From positions 180,331-244,330 of the forward strand of contig NMRA01000522.1 of assembly GCA_002633005.1 (NCBI GenBank): a stretch of 64,000 bases of DNA. The letters run 5' to 3'. This document shows, piece by piece, positions 13,401 through 25,400 of this stretch. The position numbers and the translations under genes were made by a program. A model generated the notes under the pieces. That model worked only from the letters and a program-made list of their open reading frames with translations. It was not told the DNA's origin and made no database searches. How positions within the stretch are numbered: the first letter of the stretch is position 1; each line of letters starts with the position of its first letter. This stretch comes from Phoronis australis (Eukaryota > Phoronida > Phoronidae).

Positions 13401-16400
13401 TTCGGTATCGCTCCGCAGTTAGTGCATATAAATATTAAGTATTATTTTATGTAAGCTATATGCTTCGTCCTCATTATCATATTGTTTGGATTGTTGGGTC
13501 AGAGACCCTCTTTGTTCTACGATTATTGGTTTAATTGTACCACATGATTTTTTTGTCTTGTTGCAACATTGTGCCATCGTCCATAACTCTCTTCAAGTTT
13601 CGAGTTTTCAGTCAATTTGTATTTCCTCAAACCAACTTTCTAACTCAAGACTTGTGCATACCTTCATTGTACCTCCAATAGCGGATTTGCAGCGCAGACG
13701 AATTACGCAATGCGCATGTGCGAGTTACTTCCTTCGCGAAGACTCATGGGATAGCTTGTGGTCAGGCATGTCTTGAGCAGGCTGGATACTGTGTGCATTT
13801 GGAGTGATTTGCAAACTAAAAACCATGTTTCATTTTTTTGCTTTATAATACCAAGCAAGTCCTTTCTCTCGTTTGTAAACACAGCGTAGCTATGATCAGT
13901 GACCGTGTGACCGAGGGCTCGTCATGTTCATCGGCGTTGATTTCGAAATCTCCTCCGGTTTCAGACAAGTTGAGAGTTCTTGGGTTGCTTAACTTTTGTG
14001 GCTTTCGCCGTGGATATGCTAGAGACGTTAATTTTAAGAGGAAACTCCGTCCGAATGTTGTTCTCATAAGTCTTTTTTCCACCAGGAAAATGTTCGCTGC
14101 ACACACGATGGCCCCTAGGCAATTACATCGCACTGGATGCCGCAGGCATTCAGGGGCGATAGTACATCCTCACAAAAAGTTACTCATTTCAAAATACAGC
14201 AAATAAAATCAAATGAACCATACATATAGGAACACGGAGTTATAATTAACACATACCACGACTTTGGATACAATTTAGTCAGCAAACTTGAACAAATCGA
14301 TGAAAATCTGTCGCGGTTTGCTCGAGTTTCTCTCACGGTTACCGCGCGGGTGCCATTTTGAGGAAGTTACGTGAAATTACGCATGTTAACGAATAAAAAG
14401 TCCAAGGGACACACATCTTACAAGTTTCACCCGATACCTTCTCATGCTATTTTACAAGTGTTGCGCGCTAGCGTCATGCGCTTCGCTCAGTCTCGCGCTA
14501 ACCTTTGCCTAACTCACGTGATTCATCGCGCACGCGGTGATAAAATTAACGGCAACCAAAAAAGTGAAGTTGTAATTCTTCACCAAAGTCAACTTAATTC
14601 TCACAACTAAGCTTCATCAAAGATATGTGTAGAAGTAGAAAGGACCAATGATGAAAGTAAGTGTTTTTTAAAGTTTTAATTGTAGATTGTGACGAGGTGA
14701 AAACTCGAAATCGGTATCCCAAATCCGGTCACGGCCAGTTTAAAATACACTGAAGTAACGAAATGAATACAGAAAGCGAATGGAAGTATTGTAGCCCCTG
14801 GCCAACCGAGGGGCTACGTGTTGCCTACTCATGTAGATGGCCCCGCGTTGGTTTGAATGCGCTAAATCTCCCCTTACTCCCAGCTCTCCTAATGTTGTTT
14901 ATCCATTTTTCACGAAGTTCTTGGTTTGCAGGGAACACATAAAAACTCAGATTTTTATTTCTCATGTTGTTTTTGAAGCAGCCAGGAACACAACAAGTGT
15001 ATCCGCCGTAAGTTTTCTTCGCGCTCAAACCGCGTATTATGCTTGTTACTATGGCCGCTTTCGGAATCCTGACCACAGCTCCCACAATGCACCATATTAA
15101 CCTAATTTCAATATGGCGTCGCTGCAAATCCGCTATAGTGCTGTTTGTCTGGCAGATTGTCACCCACCTTTACAGCTCAACATATTACATAACTTTAAAT
15201 TTGTAATTATCCATATCTGTAGTAGTTTAGTTTGTCATAATATATGACCTTTCATCTCGCCCTCACGGGTTGTTTCACTGTAAACTAGCTTCAGTATCAC
15301 TTAGCAGTTAGCGCACATAAATTAGAATTATTCTTCTGAAAAATAGACGGGAGAGGATAGCCGTGTGTAGTAATATTAGATTAGCAATTCTTTTCTTTTC
15401 TAAACAAAAAACACTTGTTATAACCCCGTGGCTATGAACCCGATCAGGCCTATCACGGCCAGGCTGGAGACATTATGAACATAAACCAGCCGGGTTAGTC
15501 GGCTGCCAAACTTGAAAACTTAACTTCCAGTCAGGAAGACTGGTAAACCAAAGACATACAGTAATGTGCACATGAATATTTTGGTGAATTCGACGCCATA
15601 TTCCGCTTCCACAAAATTGTACAGGTAAAAGGTGTAAAACAATAATAATGATTTGAATAATGTGTATGTATATCCAAATAAAGATAGTTTCACAATAGCT
15701 TTCTGTCAACAAACACTGAATTTGCATGCACTCACATGGCGGTAAATTAATTTTATTGCATCTGAAGCCTGATAATGCACTTCCACTAACAAACATTAAG
15801 ACATTACAAATTTTATCTACTGAGAGACGTTGACACTTTGTTTGTTTTTTTATAAACATTGGTTATGGCAAAAACATTCATTTTGAAACATTGCCTGATA
15901 GACAGGAGATAGGAGATATTTCACGGCCTCATACATGCTATTAACGGCATACTTTTCGTTCTTTAGTCCGGGAGCCACTTTGGAACATTTTGGGTTCTCG
16001 AGGAAATTAAAAAAAACCCTGATAGATCCGCTCTCTTTGCAGCTTCATGGTTCGGACAAGCGAAAACGATACACCACACCACAGCACCACACACTCAGCG
16101 GAAAAACCGCTGATGGCGCTGCGTCGTATACTCACCTTCCTCAAAGGTTAACCCGACACATGTCGGCGAGGTAAGGTCGACTGTATAGGAGGTGATGTGG
16201 ATATACACCGATTAAGACGGTAACAAAAACTAATAAAATCGGTCAGCATTCTCCTTTAAGCCCGCTCGAGAAACTGTACACAGTAATGCCAGGTGATGTT
16301 GAGAAACTTAGTCAGAGTGAAGGACTACCTGTACACATAGTATTGCCAGGTGATATTGAGGAACTTAGTCAAAGATTGAAGAACTAATTGTAAACATAGT

Positions 16401-19400
16401 AATGCCAGGTGATTTTGAGCAACTTAGACAAAGATTGAAGGACTAGCTCTTTTAATATATCAACAAACATATGATTTTCACATGCTGAATTAGTAAGTGA
16501 GCATTGGATAGTGATCTTCAAACCGCTTCAGTTACCATGGTAACCTCATGTCCTGCCCGGTGACTGTCAATATTGCAAATCGAGCACAACTTGGAACGTG
16601 ACATTGTTCACAATAATTTGAAAACTGTTTCCATAGACCCACTCCATTATGACTGTACTATCATTAAAAACCACACGTTTAACAGACTCGTTATGTGAAT
16701 GCTTCAAGTAGTTTTTCACACTATGTTTCGTGACAGCATTAAAAGTGTATGTCACACTTTTCTTAGGAAGTCATGGTCCAAAGATTGTATTACCACCCAA
16801 AATCTGCTTCTGGAGTATGGGGTTCTCTACCAAATAATTGGGTTAGCATGCTGTTTTTTTTATTGCACTCCACGTATTAATTAACCACTAAAATTACTGT
16901 GAGCTCGCCCCATCTTAAACCTCATTTACAAGAGCAACGCGGAGCGTTGAAATGCACCCATGAATGCATTGGAAATGGTGTGCTTTTAGGGTTATTTATT
17001 TGTATCATAAAAATGGCCACTAGATGACGCAAAAATATACAATCCATCCAAAAACAGGAACATGCCATATTTCATAAAAATCTGTCAAGGAACTTCAGAG
17101 AAACAAAGGAAAACAGAATTAAATGAAATTGTCACTAGTGGGCACAGTGTCCGTTGGATTCGCCTGAAAGTTTTCGTCGTCTGTTACCTTGATATAAATA
17201 CACTTACTAAATTTAGTAAAGATCCTGCAGTGGGTTTAGGATATACAACTATGGGCGCAAAACAAAAGTACCACAAGGAGGCGCGACAGTAGTCAGTCAC
17301 CATCATCAAAGGTTGTCTACACAGAGAACATATATGCCAATTTTCAAATGATTTGGTTCATACAGGGGTAGACGCGTAAAACAAGATTTGAAAACAGCAA
17401 AAATGGCCACTAGAAGGTGCAAAATGCCTCGATTCCATCCAAAAACAGGAAGATAGCGTCATCACACCAATAGATGCCTATATTTAAAATTTTACAAAAA
17501 TCTGTTGAGGACCTTTGAAGATATAGAGTTAAAAATAAAAAACTGCCACTAGGGGGCACAGCAGCAGTCAGATCTGTCCAAAAGTCGCCGTTATCCGTAG
17601 TCAACATCATATAAATACACTTGCTAAATTAAATAAAGATCCTGCAAACCGTTTAGGCGATACAGCCATAGGTGCAAAAAACAAAACTGCCACTAGGAGG
17701 CGCCACAGTAATTAAAATCATCGGAAAATGATAGTCAACAGTCTTCTTTATAGTAAACACATACATGCCAATTTTCACAATCATCTTTTGAGCAGTTTGG
17801 TTGATAGAGGTGTGGACGCAAAAAAAAACAGACTCGAAAACAGTGAAAATGGCCACTAGGTGGCGCAAATGAATCCATCCAAAAACAGGAGGATAGCGTC
17901 ATCTCACTAATAGGTGCTTTCATACCAAAGTTCATGGAAATCTGTAACAGACTTTTGCAGATTCAGAGGTAAACGTAAAAAAAAATAAAATTGCCACTAG
18001 GGGGCACACCGGTAGTCGGATTCGTCAGAAAGTTCGCTCATGCCGTCCCATTCATGAATGGAACATATGTGCCAAATTTCATGAACGTATGTCAAAGGGT
18101 TTTGGAGATAGAGCAGCGGACTACGGACGGACGGAGATGACGGCATAATGCATCCACATATAAATATGTGGGTGCATAAAAACCAGAAAAACAACTTGAG
18201 GTGTTGGTGGTGTGAACGGAAGCTTATGACATCAAAAGTACAGCACATGACAATTGGCAATGACAGCCTTAGGTGAAGTTCTTCGACAAAGAAGAATGCA
18301 CATTGACTAGCCACAAATCATAAATTTTGTGAAAATTGGAGGTGGAATTAGGAGGCCAATCAAATACTACAATGACTCACTTGTCAAGCCATACCGGCTG
18401 TTACGCCAGCAACAGTACATCCAGAACCCTTCATGCAGAACATCATTCATGAACTCCGTATACTGAGTTCACCTCTGAGGCATGGACAAAAATAGGATGT
18501 TTGTAGACATTAAAATGTTAATAAGCTAATCAATACTGGAAAGTAAAGATTTAAACAACGGTGTATCTGTTGCTACAAATGATACTCAACAGACAAGAGA
18601 TCATGCTGGGGTCATAAGAAACAAGTTTTTCCATAAAACAAGTTTGCCACTGAACAAGTTTCCGAGTAAGTACTGCAGGGATATATTTAGCCACTCGCCC
18701 AGTCGCCAATGCCAGTAAAAATGATGCTGGGAGAGTAGAAGCCAACTTTCCGGTCGCCCAGGTGTCGAGCGAATTTTCAGAGTGCAAAAGCACTCTTATC
18801 GTTTCCCGGATAAACATCAATAAATTTTTTCCTCCTTATGCTGTTTTTATCGTGAATTTAAGGTTCAGTTTGGTCAGTGTGTCGATGCTCCGGCAGTAAA
18901 AAACATCGGCGCATTGCGCTCCTACCAATTCAGTAGATGTCACCCATTACGCGATTCGTCTAGATCATAGTGTGTGGACGTGCACAAAGGAATTTGTGGA
19001 ATAGTCCGAAATGAAGAAAAAGGTGGAAATGCGGAACACCGGTCCGTCTGCTCAGAGCAAGCGAACTACCATAATTCTTGGAACTGATTTCTTATTGTTG
19101 TAATGTACAATATCTTTTTGGCCAAAATTATTTTGTAAATACCCACCCCCTACTTCAGGTGGATTTTCGATTTAACCGCCCACTGCTCAGTTAAGCGCCC
19201 CCCTGCGATTTTTGAAGATTTCAAGTTAAGCGCCCACCTCTCGGTTAAGCGCCCATCCCCGACTTTTAAAGAATGAAGATTTAGCGCCCAGTGCTAAGGA
19301 AACGAGCGATTCACCGACATTTAGAAAAAGATCGATGATCACAATGACCACAACGACGCCGGGCCTCCTAGATGGTGGTTTAGCAATGTGAATTGCAATA

Positions 19401-22400
19401 CAAGTAATGAGTTATTGTCTTGGGTCATGGACTCACTTCAAAATATAATACTTGAACGTTTTTGTTACTTTATTGTCTTCCCATGTTTGCAAAGTTTAAG
19501 AACGTCGCCGGCGTCAAAACCTCCGTTTTCAGCAACTTTGTCTGCCGCGCTGAGTTTCCGTCTGCAGTGCACTAGAAAAATCATATATTTGAAAAAATAA
19601 GGCCAGAGAAATGTGACAATGGTTTTGCCAACCCTCCAAATTCTATTAAGGTGGGAAGCTCAAGTACTTTGAGGAAATCTCACAACTCACGGAAAGATGT
19701 CAAATTCTCAATATTTTGATGAATGTAACTGCCAGGTTATAGAAGATGTGTGGCGACTGAAGGGACAGTACAAGTGCCTCAATGGGTTACCGATTTCGTT
19801 GCTGCCTATCGATTTCTGAATTCAAAGGTTGGCAATAATGTAAGTTTGTGTATGATCTTGAGGTAATAAAAAACTGCTAGTCAAATTTTGTTTTTCGCTT
19901 ATTGCATCTCAGTCAAACTGGCGTCAGCAGATACTAACGACGTTGGCTGTTCTTAACTATTTCTTGCGTCAGTCCCCACGTATAAGCGTGACTGTGAATT
20001 ATCGTTTCCACATCCCCTTTTTCGCCATCCAGAATAATTTTGTTTACACATTGGCCAGTTTCAGCCTGAACAAAAATTCTTACCATTCGAGTCTGAAATA
20101 TCTACGACGTAGACTGACTGAAAATTGGCGATAGTGGGTAGGAGATGCACGCAGCTACCTACGGGCATGGGCTTAGGGAGCATCGAGCCAGGAAATATCG
20201 GAATAGACTTGACATTGCAGTTTTGGGGAACATTGGCAACGGAGGAATATCGTAAAGAACTGGGTCTTTCGAAACAACAGCTTAAAAGTACATAGACACG
20301 CCCGTTTTTGTTACTTTGGGCTATTCTCTTTTGATGTGTGAATTTGTAGTCATTTTGGTCCACGTGCACAAGTTCCCACACTTTGCAGTGCACGTTACCT
20401 TGACACCAACATATGATTGACAGGTGACTCACACTGATTCCCGCCACTATCTTTGGCCATAAAAAACGACATGTGTATTGAAAGAGGCCGTCATATTACT
20501 TGGCGGCATTTCCAAGTCACGACTGTCAGCCGACTGAGACATTGCGCGCCAACAGCGGGACCGAACAGTGCCGCAGTGCGATATTGCAAGTGATATAAAT
20601 AGGATAATGTGGACATCTTGCATGAAAAATAAATGTTTTTCCACCACGAACTTTGGTAAGGTGATCGTTTAAGAATGAATTGAAACATCGCTGTTTTGTG
20701 GCGTTTATCTCATATTGATGTCGTGGCTCGAAATTTTAATCTTGATTGACGAGTGGCTCACGGTCGCATAACCCCGATTCTTGTCTTAGGCCTAGTTCTT
20801 TGCCGAGCATGTTTGGCGCAAAGGCAAGTGAGCAATGCCGGGCGGTCGCGATAAAATAACTAGCCGCAGAACCATCCGCTGAAAATGTCATTGAGTCACA
20901 GAGTGTCGAAACATCCTAAACACAAAAAACCTCTGAATTAAGTTTTTCAAACTTTTATTACAACTAATTTTAAAACTGCTCTCAGACGAACTTGGCAGCT
21001 CAGTACGAGACTGTAACCATAAATTTGATGTCTGCTGTGACCTCTGCAACACGTGAAGCTTGCACGCGCGCACTTTAACAAGGTCACATCTTGAAATAGT
21101 TGAAATCCAAGTAGAGGCTGCGTAGTCACTGGTCGTCTGCGATCTAGAGGGCAAAGTAACAAGACTGCAAGACGCCACGGGGCTATTACTCAGCAATTCT
21201 GTAAATTTAATAGTGAATAACTAATCTGAGGGCAAGAGAATCTTTGTTGGGATCATCCGCTGTTACGACATTTTCCCCGTCATGTGGCGACGTGACGATA
21301 ACGCTCTTTGAAAAGTGCTACGTGTTCCGCCCAGGGCGGTTGCCTGTCGTAATACGCGCCCATGTTCGGTTAACCGCCCACCCTGGATTTCTTGAAATTT
21401 CAGGGCGTTAACCCGAACGTTTACGGTAATACATTGAAAACACATACCATACTCCTCCTAATAAGCATGTACATATGCGAAAAATGCCATACCTACAGTT
21501 CTAAAGTAATGTCTTCAATTTATCAATAATATCCAACAGTCCTTGAAAAATCATTGTGCGTGGAATTTCTCGACCACGAGCCTCGCCGCTATGTCGGTAT
21601 TTAGCCGTGACTGTAGACTTCACACTTCAAAAAGAACGCAAAAGTTTTGCTGATCTAGCGAGGAACGTGTCCCAATATGGTCAGGCCTTTCAGGACAGAC
21701 TCAGTGTACTTGTCAACGAGATTGTAGTGTATCTTTCCCGTACATATTTTCTCCCTCAACAGGAATCCAGATTAGTTTGTACACGAAAAAAACGCGAATT
21801 GAAACTTGACCAGTGTTAATGAGCTCGTGCTAGGGCCTACACATATGTAGGCCTGCTATTCTGGCAAATGAAATTTGATGACACGCACGCGCTCACTAAC
21901 TTCAAAACAAACATCCCGTAACAATAACATTTGTGTTTGTCTGGATTTTTCTCGTGTTGCGGGGTGCGATCTAGCGCAGATTTGGACTTAATATGCAGTT
22001 AATCCCGACTCCACAAGAACTTAAAAATCTTAGGGACTCTATTTGGAAAACCTAGGGAGGATTTTAGGCAATTTGTTGAGTCAAAACAGTATTTTTACTC
22101 AAGAATTCAAGTTGCCCTATCGACGATCGTGAGGCAGCGACACATCAGTCGGCAAGTTTTGGTCCTGGGATTTCAGTACACTTTTTGAAAAAAAGATTGT
22201 AATTTAACACTGCAGTTTGATAACAATGCACCACAGTTTTGTAAAAAGTCTGTCATAGGTTACAGATACGTCACAGCGCGTATATTTGATGAATCTTATC
22301 TTTCGACTTTACCCATTTCGGAGACCAGGTTTCAACCGCCTTAGGCTACAACAAAGGCCCCCCCTCCGAAACAAATTTTTCTAAGCACCCTGGGCGCTTA

Positions 22401-25400
22401 TTTGGGTAAATACAGTAGCCCTAATAGATGGTGACATCAACGCACGAAACGATGACTTTCATTTATATTGGCAGCAAGTTTTTGGTGACAGACGCAAACG
22501 ACCAGGCGACTGAACTTCGCGCTGGGCGAGTAGATTTTTTGGCTCACTCACCCAGCTGGTGAGTGGGGTTTTGAAACATGAGTATATCCCTGAGTAGAAG
22601 TTACCTGAAGCACTCGTTTACCTGTTTAAATTAATTCAACCAAGCCAATGAATCTTGTTCACAAATGATTAACTTGTGTAACTCTAGACACCACTCTTAA
22701 TTAATTTTCAGTCGTATTTTGCTTGTATTTTGAAGTTTCTTGAGTGATTGAGTGAACTTGTATTAGAGTAACCTGAGTCTGAGCTACATCAGAACTGGAT
22801 ATTCTTGAGGTTTTAACTTATTATTAATTCAATGAAAAACAGATGATTGATTAATGATAATGGCACATACTCTGAAGACAAAGAAAACATGTAGGAATTT
22901 ATTTTTCCTGAAACTTATTTCCTGTGACACTGTACTGACGAAGGATCAGAGGTACCACATAGGTTCATCCTCAGTGGGTAATCATGGTGCTTTGACAAGG
23001 GGTAGTTAGGAAAATTTTCAAGTCAACAACCAAAAAATACCTAAGTCAAAATTGTAAATTTAGACAGGCAGAAAACTGTAAAACCCAGCTCGAACTAAAA
23101 GTACAGCTCTGAAATTGCTGTAACTTACTAACTCTTGTGGGTTCGTGAGCAGTCTAAATTTTGTTTGGAACAATAACCGACTTTAAAGCAACTGTATGTA
23201 AACATTTCCAACCTAAGCAAGTTTATTTTCATCTTCAAATTCACTGTCACTGTTGCAGTGAAATTAAACAAATTTCAAAGCCACTACCAATGGGGATATT
23301 CGGAAAATCTGCAATAACTAGAGGGCGTGTGTGTACTAGTGGTGATAGATTAACAGCCTCGATTTCGCGAGCCCTTAAAATACATGGTGAAATGGCTTGC
23401 AACCCTGCCAACTGAATCTGAGATTGCGTAAAAAGGGTGCTTCTATGAGAGGAAGTAAGCACGACCTCATACAAAGGTAAGGTTTGTGATTATTTTAACG
23501 ATTATTCCATGATTATTCTACCAATGCCTGTCAACTGAGGCACTCGCCGATGTCGACTTCGCGGCAGTCAGTCGCCAGCCAGAGTCTGGTTAATCTTTGT
23601 ATGTTGTGATATGTGATACGATACTTGACGTAGCAATCGGGATCTTTTCGTACATCAAAGCATTATTATTGTTTGGAATGATTTCTAAAAGTTTATCAGT
23701 GACAGTTACATCAATCAATGCTGAATGTTTATGCTGTCAACTCGATACAGGTTAATGAGTTAAGATTACAATCCAATCCCAATGGCAAAGGGTACGTGAG
23801 TGATAAATATCCATTGCATTAGACTATTTGTTTACTCCCTATCATATGTCTTCTGGAAATCTATTACACGTTGAAATGGAAATCTATCACGTCAGTTTTC
23901 ACGTAACCTTTGGTTTTTAGGTTTGAAGGCTTGTACCGTGCAGAGGAGATATGCATCGCTTCTGCACCGTCCCTGAATGGACAAAAATTGCTTTTTAGCA
24001 TTTGACTGCAGCTAACCAACAAGATCTTCCCATCCAGTGCAGATCTGTGGTCAAAGCCTACTTTCAATATTGGAGACAACAAACAAAGCCTTTGAAAAGG
24101 AACATCTATTTTTAAAGTCATTTTGTTAAATTACTTATTCAGGTCCCGAGGGGGATTGGCATGGGGGGTTGTAATATTTGGTACAACTGAATGTGTGGAA
24201 TAATACATGTTTGGGGAAAAGAGCATGGTGAGGTAATGCTTAACCTTCACGAAGTCCCTTCAAGTTGATGTCATGAAACTGTTTTGCTACTTGTATCAAT
24301 TGTAAAACCACGAAAATACATTACATTTTCCGAATTCACAGTGACTGAATAGTCTTAACTCATGCCTTGAAATGTTGCAAGTCGTTATAAATTCAAACGA
24401 CTGTCATTTTTGTGAAAATTGCATTTTTGATGGTGCCTTACGATTTGTAATTACTCTTAAACAACAGAAAGATTATCCATCATTTTTAAATGACCCAAGT
24501 CTTCATATCTTCTATTAGAAGAAAAATGGTTCCCTCAACCTTAGGCTAGAAGTATGCTTGACAGACACATGAACCTGTAATCTGAGTTTAAAATTGCTGA
24601 AAGTATCAAAATTAAAAAGGCTTGAAAATGGGTATCAAAGGTTTGAAGTTGTCTCAAAAAACTTGTATATTTTACAGACAAGTGATACATTTAAAGAATT
24701 GTTATGGCTAGGGATAAAAATAAAGACACAGTTTTATGCAATACTCATTATATACACCCTTGGTTTCTGAAAATAGTAATTATTTACTTTTATGTGAAAC
24801 TGTAGACCAATCACCATATATTTTTGAAAAACAGGGATAACATTTTTGATCCAATCTGGAGTACTTAATTATTCATATTTCAATATTTGTTCCAGGTTCA
24901 GTGACATTTTAAGGCCACTTCAAGCTGTATCATAGACAAGCTTTGTTACTCCGTTCTCTTCCCACAGCACTTCCACACACCAGCAGTGCTGCATGGCACA
25001 ATGTGCAAGTCAGTGGCCCTGGAGAAATGTGAATCGCAGTACTAAGTTACCATAAGACAATGTGCCAGTGGAGTGTCTGTGTATCCAGACGAACTATATC
25101 TGACTGCTGCACAAAAAAGCCTTGTTGGTGAGGATGCCCTTTCATAGGCAATGAGTCATGTGTGGACAATAGCATATTTCCTTTCCTGGAAGAAACATGA
25201 GGGACTGAAGCTAAAGTAGACCTAGTCACTCTCTGGTCTAGTTCAGAGTCTGATTTTGGGCTCAAAACGATTCAAGTGATATGCTGCTGTGTATGTGGAT
25301 GTTATTGAGGCTGAATGAGATTACATGAAAGAAAGCCACGTGTTGAAACTGGACCTTTTTTACAAGCACTTCTATAGGATATTGAAACGAGAACCCAGTG

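Larger units (their letters stand above)
13678..15136 (-). mobile_element. THAP-coding DNA transposon with ATAGCGG termini
   Basis: Inverted termini ATAGCGGATTTGCAGCG at 13678-13694 and 15120-15136. The interior, on the minus strand, encodes a THAP domain beginning next to the right terminus. It is interrupted by another element at 14116-14835. No catalytic domain follows, so it is an internally deleted copy. A relative with stop codons lies at 10637-10992. Confidence 0.6.
16930..18180 (+). mobile_element. CE repeat, uninterrupted reference copy with eight CTCF-like units
   Basis: Starts with a perfect hairpin (CAACGC GGA GCGTTG at ~16936) and ATGCACCCAC; ends with a 30-bp hairpin at 18148-18177 (ATGCATCCACATA ... 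TATGTGGGTGCAT), so the ends include a 10-bp inverted repeat. In between, units of ~140 bp each carry a CACTAG-type site, at about 17017, 17132, 17271, 17407, 17546, 17690, 17853 and 17994, all on the plus strand. No coding capacity. Lies in MAD2 intron 3. Confidence 0.8.

Noticed and set aside
8333-16255. One 7.9-kb complete Kolobok transposon
   Set aside because: A conserved MAD2 exon and several independent elements lie between the ends; two insertions in opposite orientation explain it better.
24967-25042. Plus-strand exon after TCTTCCCACAG (HFHTPAVLHGTMC ... stop) with AATAAA at ~25590
   Set aside because: The phase does not favour this frame when joined to the SAP-like exon, and no family is recognised.
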